Shown here: positions 42,770 to 53,029 of the stretch, piece by piece
Numbering within the stretch: the stretch's first letter is position 1
Layout: every line of letters begins with the position of its first letter
Origin: Thalassia testudinum
Lineage: Eukaryota; Streptophyta; Magnoliopsida; Alismatales; Hydrocharitaceae
Assembly: GCA_037157565.1 (NCBI GenBank)
Contig: JAZHRO010000073.1
Location: 15,010,501 to 15,074,500, forward strand
DNA: 64,000 bases
Direction of reading: 5' to 3'
Notes under the pieces: generated by a model
What the model was told of the DNA's origin: nothing
What the model saw: only the letters and a program-made list of their open reading frames with translations
Database searches by the model: none
Program-made: the position numbers and the translations under genes

Positions 42770-43818
42770 TGTTTGCTCGAGATCGATGTTTTAAATCATT
42801 GTGTTGCAATATAGTCGAAATCTCGCGAAAAACAAATAAAATTTATACTCGAAAAAGTCTGAGGTCATCCGCTAGGAGCAAGTAGGAATTTAATTCTTAA
42901 GATTGCAATTTTAAATAATAGAAATAAGAAATTATAATCAGAAACTGATTCAGAATAATGTGGCAATAATATCAAGTGTCAGACTGCAAAAAGAATGGAG
43001 TAAAATGGTGATTTGAAGCACCAATTACTCCCTACAATAATAGCAATTGGAACTCAACAACTATGTATGAAATAAACTCAAATCAGCTGTCTGATTAAAT
43101 GATCAAACGTATTAAACGCCTGGATGAACAGTGCTCTACTTCTCCTTCTTTCTCTAATTTCTTCTTCTCTTCTTCTCTTGCTTTGTTTCTTCCTCTTCAG
43201 TTCTGTCTCTTCTTCTCTTCTGTGGCTCTTCTTCTATTCGTCTTCTTCTCTGCTTCTATTCCTCTTTTGCTTCTCTTCTTTCACTGCTCTTTTCCTTCTC
43301 TTCCTTTTCTTCTTTCTTTCTCTGCTCTTCTTCACACAGAGGGGGAAGGGGTCTTCAGATTTGGCTAAGTGTTGAGCCAATTCTCCAGAGAGCAAAACCC
43401 TCCCCTACCCCGCGCAAGCTCTCCTCTCTTTCTCTCCTTGGGTTTCCTCCTTTCTTCCACCTTCACAAGGCCATGAATAGTATCGGGTTATCGGGTATTC
43501 TAGCCTAGAGCTCACCCAGGCCCAAAGTCACTGGCGTGGTGTAGTGACTGAGTGTACAGGGCTTAGGCAGGTAATCGAATCTGCACTAGGTCCATAGGGG
43601 TAATGTCACAGATGAGGAACATGAAGGGTGTGAGGGACCTCACCCCTCAAGAATTGAGGCGATAAGCCCTCAACATTTTTTCAATTTATGCAGCATAAGA
43701 GGATCATCCGTATCTGATGTGGGACTATCCCATAGGGCTTTCTTCACGCAATAGCAGTAGGTGATTGCTTGTCAAATTGGTGTGCTACTGTTTGATTGCA
43801 CCGCAAAAATGCCCTGCA
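42770..43818 (-). mobile_element. Solo LTR F, minus strand
   Basis: On the minus strand it ends ATCTCGAGCAAACA (42770), and U5 resembles that of LTR C ('cttcaaatcaccattttac', 'tataaattttatttgttttt'). Its body resembles 2989-3809. Choosing the start at TGCAGGGCAT (43818) gives identical 5-bp flanks ACTGT (42765-42769 and 43819-43823). An alternative start at 43675 (TGTTGAGGGC) has no matching flank. 43130-43360 is a long pyrimidine tract on plus. Frames of 83-89 codons there encode only Leu/Ser/Phe and are ignored. Confidence 0.6.
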
Positions 43819-43823
43819 ACTGT

Positions 43824-45072
43824 GCCGTCTTGTGCTATTTCCTAGCATTACCAGTGCATATTAGGCAGACATAGTCGCATTGTAAAAATACATGCATGCA
43901 TGCATTTATTTGAGAGGGGAGGAGAGTAAAATAAATGGCCTTGTAATTTACATTTTTCCTCAAGTGCTGCTTTGCAAAAATCACCATCTTTTTATTTTTT
44001 ATTTTATTTGACTTTGAATTCTTCTCGCAGCTGCAAGGAATGGCTTCTTCTTCTTCGCACCATGTCCTGCCCAGCCATGCTCTGTAGCCACTCCCTACAG
44101 CCGCATGCAAGCCATGCATAGCCATGGCATGGATGTGCATGCTTTCTTCTTCTTTAAAACCAGGGCGGCTTCTTCTTTGAAGGAGAGCCTGGTCCACGCC
44201 AAAAACCCAACACACAGTAGCTTCTCCTTCCAGGCTGCCTCCTCCCCTCTCCCTCCATACGCAAGCCCTCCTCCTCTGAGGAGACACTCTGTGGGTAGGA
44301 GTACCTCACGGTAGTGCACAACCACCACCGTGAGTCCACCACTGCCCAGCTCATCAAAGAGCCGGTGGGCGTGGTGGTTCTTTCCCTGTTTCAACGTCCA
44401 AGCCACTTCAGCCATTGGAGCAGGAGCTTCAAGCTTTGAAGCTCAAAGCTCCGCACGCAGCAGCAGCAGCAAGGCGGCAGCAACCACAAGGCCATCCAGC
44501 GCATGCCTGCAGGCCACCCTCGCCTCTAGCGCACACCGGCAGGCGCCCTTGCCTCCCTCTCCTCGCGCCCTGTCATGCTCTTTCCGCTCGCAACCAGTCG
44601 GCACAACCCTTCCACACGCGTGCCAGCCGCAAGCCTCCCGCACTCATAACACCGGGCGCACCCGGTCACGTGGCTTGCCCCGGCACTGTAGCCACTGTTA
44701 ACGTGTTTCAGTGGAACATTGTGGCTACAGTGGAGTGACCGGTAAGTTTCTCACTTATCCAGTCACCCAGCGCGCCACAACCGGCTGCAGCCCACGAGCG
44801 CGTCTCATACCGCGTCCCGCTCCAGCGCCCGTCCGCACGTCTGCCAGCGCCTGCACCCGCCCGCATCTTCGCCCGCTCCCTTCACCCGTGCACGCCTGCG
44901 TCTGCCCACTCCAGCCCCTTCGTGCTGTGCGGTGCACAGTGGTTCACTCCCCCTCGCTCACTCCCTCCCAGCGCGTACATCCTCACGTGCCTACGAGCCT
45001 GCACGGGTGCATGCTCCATCAGATGTTGCCCCACTGTTGCAGATGGCTTAAACGCCTCCTTCGCTCCAGCAG
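43824..45072. other. Non-coding DNA turning C-rich, probable LTR piece
   Basis: An AT-rich start with TACATGCATGCATGC near 43890 leads to a TTTTATTTGAC...CTTCTCGCAG stretch and then about 1 kb of C-rich sequence, the same texture as LTRs A and B. An imperfect inverted repeat 'gtagccactgttaac...gtggctac' lies near 44690-44735. Open frames up to 150 codons on both strands have no motif. I could not find ends or relatives in the window. Confidence 0.35.
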
Positions 45073-45435
45073 GAAGCTCTCTCTCTCTCTCTCTCACTCA
45101 GCACTCTCACTATCTCTCTACTGACACTTACACACACACACTCACACTCTCATACACACACACACACACCTATACTCTACTTTATACATATATATATATA
45201 CGTACATATATATATTTATATATATATATACTTATATTAATACTTATATAACTATGTATTAGTCTATATACATACATACATATATATATATATATATCTA
45301 TATACTTATATATATATATATACACATATATACTTACATATATACATATATATATATACGTATATCTATATATATATTATTACCTATATAACTAAGTACA
45401 AGTATAGATACATATATATATATATACATATATAT

Positions 45436-45466
<31 letters not shown>

Positions 45467-45567
45467 CACAAATATACAGACATATATACATATATATCTA
45501 TATAACTATATATACATATATATATATATATACACATATCTATCTACATATATCTATATACATATAT

Positions 45568-45610
<43 letters not shown>

Positions 45611-45645
45611 CATATATATGCTTCTATATAGTTATATATACATAC

Positions 45646-45682
<37 letters not shown>

Positions 45683-45815
45683 TATACATATATCTATCTA
45701 TACATATATTTACATATCTATATATATATACATATATAAGTACATATATACCTATATATTTATAACCATATATACATATAGATATATTTGCATATACATA
45801 TGTATATATATATTT
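45073..45815. repeat. Large compound microsatellite (CT)n-(CA)n-(TA)n
   Basis: (CT)n at 45077-45102, (CA)n at 45130-45170 and then about 650 bases of (TA)n with (TATACATA) and (TATATC) interruptions. Frames of 67-80 codons of Tyr/Ile are artefacts of the repeat. Such TA tracts can form cruciforms and are prone to breakage. Confidence 0.95.
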
Positions 45816-45836
45816 TCACATTACTTACCATTAGTT

Positions 45837-45880
45837 GTATCGCGGGGATATCTGCACTAGTTGCTGATATTCCTCGATAC
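45837..45880. repeat. Imperfect inverted repeat between microsatellite and element E
   Basis: GTATCGCGGGGATATC and GATATTCCTCGATAC are near-complementary arms around a 13-base loop. It ends one base before the LTR of E, so it belonged to the target DNA. I do not know what it is. Confidence 0.7.
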
Positions 45881-46667
45881 GTGATGAGTGGCTACTCATC
45901 ATGGCTAAAAGACTGAAATTAAGCTAGACACTAAGCAAAACAATATCAAATTAACACATAAAAAGGGTTAAGTGTGGGAATTAAAGAAAAGACCTAAAAC
46001 TTTTAATGTGTGTTAAAATCTCCTAATTAGGTCACAAAAATAAGATATTCTGAAAACTAAAGAACAAATGATGATCCATGCATCAATTGAACACATAAAC
46101 AAGTTTAAAAAGCCAAATCAGAAGTAAAATCAATGTCGTAAATATTCCATTAAGCACATGTAAAAATTTGAAAGCAATTGGACATCATTTAGGCTTAGAA
46201 ATAAATAGATTACAATTAGGTCCTTCATGCATTACATTTCTACCCTTCAAAACTCCTTCTTGGACCTTTTTGCAAGCCGCAGGGACCCTTCTGTATGACT
46301 GCAGGGCCCTTCCAGCTATAGTTCTTCTCACTTTTGGACCTGCACGCCATTCTTCTACCCCTTCGTTTAAGGGTCTTCCTGCAAATTTTCCCTCATTTCA
46401 GAGAGAAGCCTGTGTTCTTCACGCGCACTGTAGCACGCGAAGAACACAGCCATTCTCGACCGTCCATCGCACTTTTGATCTCGATCTGCGGCTGGATTCA
46501 AATGGAACCTTCACGCGATTCGGTGCGTGCGTTCACCTCTCTTCCCAGATCTCATCTGACGGTCAGATTTCTCTCTTGACTCGCCGCGCGCTCTACCCAT
46601 CTCATCCTCACCGCCGGCCTGATTCTGATTAACCTCACCCTTGCGGTGATCTCAGTCACTGAGCTGC

Positions 46668-46675
46668 TATTTAAG
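46668..46675 (+). promoter_or_regulatory. TATA-like box of the E LTR
   Basis: TATTTAAG follows GC-rich U3 sequence and precedes 'cacctcagtggtgtcgcgcg'. Transcription would start near 46700. The same box is in the second LTR at about 55477-55484. Confidence 0.5.
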
Positions 46676-48051
46676 CACCTCAGTGGTGTCGCGCGCAGGG
46701 GATCGCTCCCTCCTACATCTCTTAGCGATCAATTCTTCCACTCCAGTCTCTCCTCCTCACCTAGACCCTGATTTCACAGCCACCGGCTGTGGAATCATCG
46801 CCTGCTCTCGACCCTCCTCGTCGCTAAGGACCTCGTAGCACCTGAGGACGACCCTGGAGTCTCACTAGCAGACTCTTCCCTCCGCTGGAGTCACCCTCCT
46901 CCTTTCTTCCTCCTTAGCCGCCGGCTAAGGAACCATAGGCCCCATTCTTCCTTTTAGTTTAGTTTTTAATTCTGCACAAGTAGTGTTAGATTTAGTTTGC
47001 AGTAGTTTAGAATAGATTTAGTTTTAATTGTTAGTGTTTAATGTTAGCTGTAGTTAGATTAGTCTTAGGAGTAGAATTAGTATTAGATCCCCTCCCTCAC
47101 CTCCTCTGATCAGTCCAGATCAGAGGGGAAGAATCATCTGCTCATTAATCAATTTATCTCCCTCTTCATGTTTTGTTTTTCCACCATCCAATTCTGATTT
47201 ATGTTCCTTTTAACGACGAATCTTTCATTTGTCACCCACACATCTGGACCCAATTCCAGATCTGATGGTGTACTGAATCAGATCTGAAATTGGCGTCACA
47301 AGCACCATTTGGGGCTTCTCACTCACCCCATTTGTGTTCACAAAAGCCCCTTTTATTTTAGATTGATTGCCTCAGTTTGTCAGATTCACTTTAACATGGG
47401 TTTTGAAGAGATTTTGCTTTCTGAAATGTCTTGACAGATCTGACAAATTGAAGGGATTTTGGTTTTCCTTGAGGGCAAGGATTCTGAGAAGTTCTCTGGT
47501 GACAGAGAACAAATCAGAAGAGCCTTTCATGAATTTGCTTCTGCCTTGATCTGAATGCATTCGCTAGTTTTTATAAATTCCTTTAATGCATTCTTTTTCT
47601 GATTTGTCATTTCAGAACTGCCATACACCACCTATTTGATAATTATTTTTGTATGGTGATTCTCTAACCTAAGGAGTTTTCCATACTCCTTAAGGTTGCA
47701 AGAAACTGGGATTGTATGTTTTTGGTTTTAATTGATTGAGTTAAGTCTTCCTTCATGCTGTCTATGGCATTAGGAAGACTAACTCAATGCCATTTGTGTT
47801 TTGATCTGAAATGATGCTTTTGATAAGGGCCTTTCCTTGTGGGTATTTGAACTGAATTCTTATGTGATTTTCGTGAGATTTATACCCTTATCAGATTTGG
47901 ATTTCAACTCTTTAATTTTTAGTTTGTTCTGAATTTTCTCTTATTCCCAGTTATACAGTAAAATGCTGCAAATTGCAGCTACATTCCCCTCTTCTCTAAA
48001 TTCTCCTCTTCTCTAAATTCCCCTCTCATCTGTGAATACTTTCCCCCTCTT

Positions 48052-48106
48052 CAAATGGACTAACTGCAGCAGCAGTTAGCCCATTTGACAGTGGCTTAAG
48101 CCACTG
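48052..48106. repeat. Two adjacent strong hairpins in the E LTR
   Basis: CAAATGGACTAACTGC pairs with GCAGTTAGCCCATTTG over a 4-base loop (48052-48087, one mismatch in 16). One base later CAGTGGCTTAAGCCACTG is a perfect 18-bp palindrome (48089-48106). Both are kept unchanged at 56861-56915 in the second LTR. Confidence 0.95.
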
Positions 48107-48474
48107 ACACTGTTAAAACACCCAGAACAGCTAGTTTAACTTAAATAAAATAGAAATAAATTCGTAAATATACAATAAAAATATGTATAAAATACTTAAG
48201 TATGTAAATTGAATCTGTATAAGGTCAATTAGACCATTTACTAACTATTTTATAAGTAATTAACTATTTAATCACCTAAATCAACCTGTACAATCAGCCT
48301 AGTTTAGCGAATTTATTTGTATAGTAAACATATTTAAAATTCAAAATTAATTAATCAATTATGTAGTATTATGTAAATACTTTATTAACCATATTTTATT
48401 TTATTTTATTTAATAATTTATGGCCCCCAAATCAAGGGCCAAAAGCCCGAACAGACGCAGCTGCGCCTGATTTC

Positions 48475-48589
48475 CAGCGCACGATGTGGCGCTGGAATAG
48501 CACCACATCGTGTGCTGCAAGTCAAGCGCAGCCACATAAATGTAATTTGTGTTTCTTATAGGCCAGTCGTCACGGGCGCCGGGCGCCCG
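48475..48589. repeat. Further inverted repeats in the E LTR
   Basis: CAGCGCACGATGTGG and CCACATCGTGTGCTG (48475-48517) pair at 14 of 15 positions. CGGGCGCC-G-GGCGCCCG (48573-48589) is a perfect 17-bp inverted repeat. With the hairpins at 48052 they make this part of the transcript strongly structured. Confidence 0.92.
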
Positions 48590-49183
48590 AAACACTGCCT
48601 TTGAACATCTGACCCGATTACCCATTGAGCGTTGGTCTGAGTGCTCTGTCTGATTTGCGATAAATATGTGACGTGTGTGTGTGGCCAGGGGCCCGAGCTT
48701 GTGCGAGCATATGGCGTTGGGCTGAGGCCTGGCTCTGAGATTAAAGACATAATTAAGCCACCTAATCTGAGATTAGGGCGCGCTTAGTAGAGGTCTGGTC
48801 CCACCCTTAGGGTGCTGTGTATCCCTCGAAAAGCGTGCCCGCAAACTAAACACGTTTTAAACTAATGATATTAGCCTAATCCCCTCCCCACCGCAGCCTC
48901 TGAAATATGCTAAGACAGAAGAGTTAACAAAGAGAAGAACAAAGAGTTAACACGAAAAAAAAAAAAAGAAAAGAGTACAAGAACAACAGAGAAAAGAACA
49001 AGAGTAATAAAAAGAGAAAGAAGAAGATGAATACTTAGAAGAAAACCGAAATATGAACACAAGAAGAACAGGAGTTAAGAATACAAAGAACAGAGACTTA
49101 ATGAAGAAAGAAAGAGAAACAAAGAAAAAGAATAAGTAGTATACATACGTATAAGTAAATCTATATAATTACTAACAGAATAA

Positions 49184-49277
49184 AGTGACACTATAAACGT
49201 CGCTAAAGATCTCAGTTTTGCCTCTTTAGGTTGTATATAGTGTTTTCTGAGATTTAGCGACGCTTATATCTGTCACT
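49184..49277. mobile_element. MITE-like fold-back in the E LTR
   Basis: The 94-bp unit has arms of about 31 bases: AGTGACACTATAAACGTCGC on the left and, reverse-complemented, AGTGACAGATATAAGCGTCG on the right. GTCGCTAAA-type termini occur in small plant DNA transposons. No clear target duplication is left. It is present identically in the second LTR (57993-58086), so it was inserted before the array formed and is now part of the family. Confidence 0.6.
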
Positions 49278-49793
49278 GAAACTGCTGTATATGTTACTAT
49301 ACATAACAGACTAATAAGTTAAATTTCTACACCATTGCATTCTAATGTATTATATACTATTATGATAGTACTAATAGGATAACTTGTAAATACATAGTTT
49401 AGAGTATAATAATAGATTGTTTGATGCTTGTTCATAGTTAGTGTTTTTGCAAGCATTTCTTAGTAATTAGGTAAATAAAACACACCTTCATTCATTCTTT
49501 AATAAAATGTAAAGTTTCTTTTTTTGAATAAGAAGACAATTTTGAGATAATCAAAGAGTGACCGAATTAAATTCAATAAATTGCCTCCCAGTGAACGACC
49601 TGGAACAAAACCAGTAAAAATTAGATAAATAAGCAAATGATAATAATGGTTGTAATGACTGGAACTCACCCATACTCACCACTATACGACATCCTTAATG
49701 TTATATTATACACCCTATACTACAACGACATAATCAACAATTATTACCAACAAACATTTACAACAACCATTTCAACCACCACCATCATTATTT

Positions 49794-49811
49794 TGGCGCC
49801 GTTGCCGGGGA
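49794..49811 (+). other. Primer-binding site of E, unit 1 (tRNA-Asp)
   Basis: TGGCGCCGTTGCCGGGGA is an 18/18 match to the complement of the plant tRNA-Asp 3' end. Confidence 0.95.
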
Positions 49812-50924
49812 GGCAACGCTCTTTGCACAAAAATTTTCTTTTCATTCTTTTGTATATAGAAATTCTTCATTCATTCATTATAATTGCTTTTATTTTCCAT
49901 TGAATTAATTGTGTATACATTCCTTTATTCTTTTACTAATCATTTGTTTTTTCCACAGCACTTGAGGAGGAGTGTCGTCTTCCTGGTGGAGTCGCTGCGC
50001 TCCAGATCCGTCTTCCTGGTGGAGTTTTGCCTCGAAGTCGCTGTAGGATTTTAGTATTAGTTTTAGTATAGATAGTTTTAGGTTTATTGATTAGGAGCAA
50101 TTGTTAGTCATAAGTTGTGAGAGCTTGTTCTCACACAATTTTTGTAATAATTCTGGACTATCTGGACTTTATTTCTTTATCTTCTTAATTTCTTTCCTTA
50201 CTTTTGAATTGCATATAAAATTTTTCAGAAAAAAAATCAAAAAGACCTCATACTTATCTAGCAGCAGCATAACCTCAGGCATCCATTTTTAGGATTGCAT
50301 TTCATTCCTACTAGATTTTAATTCAAGTCAAATCTGCATTAGAAGATTGCTGGAGTCAGGTACGCATTTCTTACCTAACTCTAACTCCTGCCATATTTGC
50401 ATTTGACTTAAAATTAAAGAAGACCACTACTTGTTCTGAATTTAGTAAAAAAGTGAAACGAGCAGCATAGAAAACACATTTTAATCACTTCAATTAAATC
50501 AAAAAGGAGATAGCAAAATTGGGTGAAACCATGTTTGAGATTTTAATCGCCTTGTGTTGAATGTTATCGTGCACACAGCACGATCACTTAAGGCCACAAT
50601 ACACAGGTTTCTACCTCATCTTTCTGCAACCACAGGATCTGGATCCGCACGCTCAGTCTTATCCAGATTCCCAGTGGATTCTAGAGGTCTGCACTTCGCT
50701 AGGTTTATCTTAGGATACGTACAATTGCTTGAAACAATTGTTTGCGTATAACATACTTTGCGTAGCAGCCTCTAGGAAAAATTTTCTCCGATTCATTTCG
50801 ATTGAGTGGTCTTCTTGAATTGAGATTTTATTGGGATTCTTCTGTTTTATTGTGAACGTTAAAATTTTTTTTCCCATTGAGTTGGATCGAATTAGAGTAA
50901 ACGGGATTTCAAAAAATCAACTCA
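49812..50924 (+). other. Leader of E, unit 1
   Basis: The untranslated region contains the 16-base string GTCTTCCTGGTGGAGT twice (near 49976 and 50010). It also holds the AGGTACGC...TTGCATTTGACTTAAAATT...GAAGACCAC block at 50356-50425 that recurs in the leaders of A and B, a candidate splice donor or packaging signal. 'attgcttgaaacaattg' at 50724-50740 can fold. No long frame. Confidence 0.65.
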
Positions 50925-52853
50925 ATGGAAGGTAGGAGATCCCAAAACCCAGAACTTGTACTCCCCTTGGGTACTGCTACCCAAGCTACTGCATCATCTT
51001 CTTTGCCTTCCACTTCTAATCCCTTACCTCCTGAGTCTCAAAATACTTTCCACAATCCTCCTCGCCAAGAGGATGATCTTGATTCTTCACACTTTGAGGA
51101 TTTTGAAGAACTTCCTCCAGACTTAGTTGCACATCCTCTACCACAGCAACCACCTATCCCTAGGTTCCAACCTCCACCTTATCCTAATCATCCTAATCCA
51201 CCCTCGGAGAGAGGACCTATGCCTCATCTTCAGCACCTTTTCGATACACAACTACAAATGAATACCTTAACCCAACAGGTGCAACAGCTTGCTCAAGCTG
51301 TAAATCTATTAGCTAACCCCCAACCACAACCACTTCAACCTAGAAATCCTCAGGCACCACCCCAACCCCGTAGACCTCAACTACGAGATTATTATAATCC
51401 CGCAGTTGCCCAACCAATGCCTGTGGTACGTTATCCCAATGGGGGTCGTGCTGCTGAACTGAAGCCGAACATTATAGCACTCATTCCTCACTTCCATGGA
51501 CTTGCTTCTGAGGACCCTTTTCAGCATTTAGAGGAGCTGAAGAATCTTGCCCAAACTTTGGGTCCGCAAGGACATGATCAGCACACGCTTTTGATGAAAA
51601 TGTTCTCCTTTTCATTAAAAGATAAGGCAGCCTTTTGGTTTAGAACACTTGCACGGACTACACCTATAGATTCCTGGGCTTCTTTAGAACACGAGTTCTT
51701 AAAGAAGTACTTTCCTGTAGGCCGCACTAATGCCTTAAGGCGTGCCATCACCACCTTCACCCAGAATTTAGGAGAACCTATGCACGAGGCTTGGGAGAGA
51801 TTCCATGAGCTTTTGAGAAAATGTCCCCACCATGGTGTCCCACGCTGGCAACAGGTCCAGATCTTCTACCATGGGCTCCATGATGACACACGGAATTTTG
51901 TAGATGCCGCTTGTGGAGGCAATTTCCTGTGTCGGGACGAGGACTCAGCCTTTGAGCTCTTTGAAGGCATGGCCGAAAACTCTATTAACAATGCTTCAAT
52001 GAGCGTGTTTAATAGAAAGTCCTCACATTCCCACTCACACACGGGGGTACATGAAGCCCAATCCAGTAGCAAAGACTTAGAGATAGTGGCTAGTCAACTG
52101 GATAAAGTGGGCTTAATCGAGAAGAAAGTAGATGAAGTATGGAAATTTCTCTCAAAACACCCATCTTCTTCTTCTCAGTCACCAGCACAAAACACTTCTT
52201 CTCAGTTTCCCACAGGGAGGGAAACTGTGAATAACCTTTCTGTGACACAAACTGCATTACCGGATTTTCCATTTCCATATCCTTCACCGGTTGGAGGAAC
52301 CTTTGTTCCTCCCTTCACTGACTTCCCTGCACCTTCTGGAGCTTCGGAGGAGCTTCATGCCATTCACAATGATCCTTTCACACAAACCTATAACCCTGGA
52401 TGGCGTAATCATCCAAATTTCTCGTGGTCGGGAAATTCACAAAGACCTCCTTTTCAACAACCTTCTGCACCACCATTGCACAACCCGATCCGAGCACCAC
52501 CTCCACAATCACACGGATATCCACCGCGTACCTACCAGCAACCCCAACCCAGGCCCACCCAATACTCTCAATCTGGGCCTACACGAGATGACCAGTTGGG
52601 GTCTATCATGAATGCTCTTGCTGATATGCAACAACAGAATATTGCTATGCAGCAGAGACAGGACGCGGCCTTAGCTGAGATGAGAGCCCAGCTATCACAC
52701 TTGACGGAGTCCTGTCAACCACATTCACTCCCATCCCAAGCACAACCCAACCCTAGGAACATACCTGCTCAAAGGTATGTCCAACCTAGACCAGCACTGC
52801 AAGACCAAACACATGACATTTCACAACCAGTGCATAACACTGAATCAACATGA
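50925..52853 (+). CDS. gag: Gag capsid protein of E, unit 1, intact
   Basis: The 642-codon frame has no stop. Residues 1-100 are rich in Pro, Ser and Gln; 105-135 is Gln/Leu-rich and may be a coiled coil (QLQMNTLTQQVQQLAQAVNL). Residues about 180-345 form the retrotransposon gag capsid domain: LKPNIIALIPHFHGL, EDPFQHLEELKNLA, FSFSLKDKAAFWFRTLA, WASLEHEFLKKYFP and the AFELFEGMAENS end. Near 489 YNPGWRNHPNFSWSGN is a conserved Athila C-terminal motif. There is no CCHC knuckle; Pro/Gln-rich sequence follows to the end. The ATG at 50925 is in 'ctcaatggaag', the first in frame. Gag would form particles and package RNA; enzymes must come from another element. The stop overlaps the next frame (ATGA). 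Confidence 0.92.
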   Translation: MEGRRSQNPELVLPLGTATQATASSSLPSTSNPLPPESQNTFHNPPRQEDDLDSSHFEDFEELPPDLVAHPLPQQPPIPRFQPPPYPNHPNPPSERGPMPHLQHLFDTQLQMNTLTQQVQQLAQAVNLLANPQPQPLQPRNPQAPPQPRRPQLRDYYNPAVAQPMPVVRYPNGGRAAELKPNIIALIPHFHGLASEDPFQHLEELKNLAQTLGPQGHDQHTLLMKMFSFSLKDKAAFWFRTLARTTPIDSWASLEHEFLKKYFPVGRTNALRRAITTFTQNLGEPMHEAWERFHELLRKCPHHGVPRWQQVQIFYHGLHDDTRNFVDAACGGNFLCRDEDSAFELFEGMAENSINNASMSVFNRKSSHSHSHTGVHEAQSSSKDLEIVASQLDKVGLIEKKVDEVWKFLSKHPSSSSQSPAQNTSSQFPTGRETVNNLSVTQTALPDFPFPYPSPVGGTFVPPFTDFPAPSGASEELHAIHNDPFTQTYNPGWRNHPNFSWSGNSQRPPFQQPSAPPLHNPIRAPPPQSHGYPPRTYQQPQPRPTQYSQSGPTRDDQLGSIMNALADMQQQNIAMQQRQDAALAEMRAQLSHLTESCQPHSLPSQAQPNPRNIPAQRYVQPRPALQDQTHDISQPVHNTEST

Positions 52854-53029
52854 TCTTGAGATTATTTGATAATGGAGCCGTTGAGATCACTGAACTTGAC
52901 AAATCTGAACCCTTTATTGTTAATGGACAAAGACTGAAACCTTTCATTGAGCCGCATGATCTCAGACTTGTCAATTCCACCATTTCGCTCCTACATTTTG
53001 AATTACCATGTAAGTTTTCGCCTAGCTGA
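52850..53029 (+). pseudogene. Integrase C-terminal tail left behind by pol deletion, unit 1
   Basis: A 59-codon frame starts at the ATG overlapping the gag stop (ATGA). It reads NGAVEITELDKSEPFIVNGQ and then RLKPFIEP, matching the end of Athila integrase, where HGAVEI...FKVNGQRLKxY is conserved. The first six residues and the last 25 are not recognised. This suggests that one deletion removed protease, RT, RNase H and most of integrase and joined the gag end to the pol end. Whether it is translated is unknown. 'gaaggcgttaaacttagc' follows, the Athila post-pol signature. Confidence 0.75.

Larger units (their letters stand above)
45882..49787 (+). mobile_element. First LTR of the E array
   Basis: At about 3.9 kb this LTR is long for the lineage. 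It starts TGATGAGT-GGCT-ACTCATCA, a perfect 8-bp inverted repeat. U3 (to about 46670) ends in a TATTTAAG box. The transcribed part has many hairpins (48052-48589), a purine-rich tract (48920-49140), a MITE-like fold-back (49184-49277) and the U5 motif 'gcctcccagtgaacgacct' near 49580. The end at 49787 (ACCACCATCA) is approximate, six bases before the primer site. A 154-codon frame at 46168-46632 lies in U3 and has no protein features. Confidence 0.88.

Noticed and set aside
43099..43375. Membrane-protein-like Leu/Phe/Ser frames
   Set aside because: They come from a pure pyrimidine tract; the hydrophobic appearance is a composition artefact.
43525..43610. tRNA-like A/B boxes (GTGGTGTAGTGACTGAG, GGTAATCGAATCTG) read as a SINE in LTR F
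   Set aside because: The corresponding stretch of the related LTR at 2989-3809 aligns across it without a boundary, so it is part of the LTR family and not an inserted SINE.
45334..45860. Tyr/Ile frames
   Set aside because: Translations of the (TA)n microsatellite.
46168..46632. 154-codon frame conserved in both E LTRs (also 54977-55441)
   Set aside because: The copies are nearly identical simply because the LTRs are; the frame is upstream of the TATA box in U3 and the protein has no recognisable feature.
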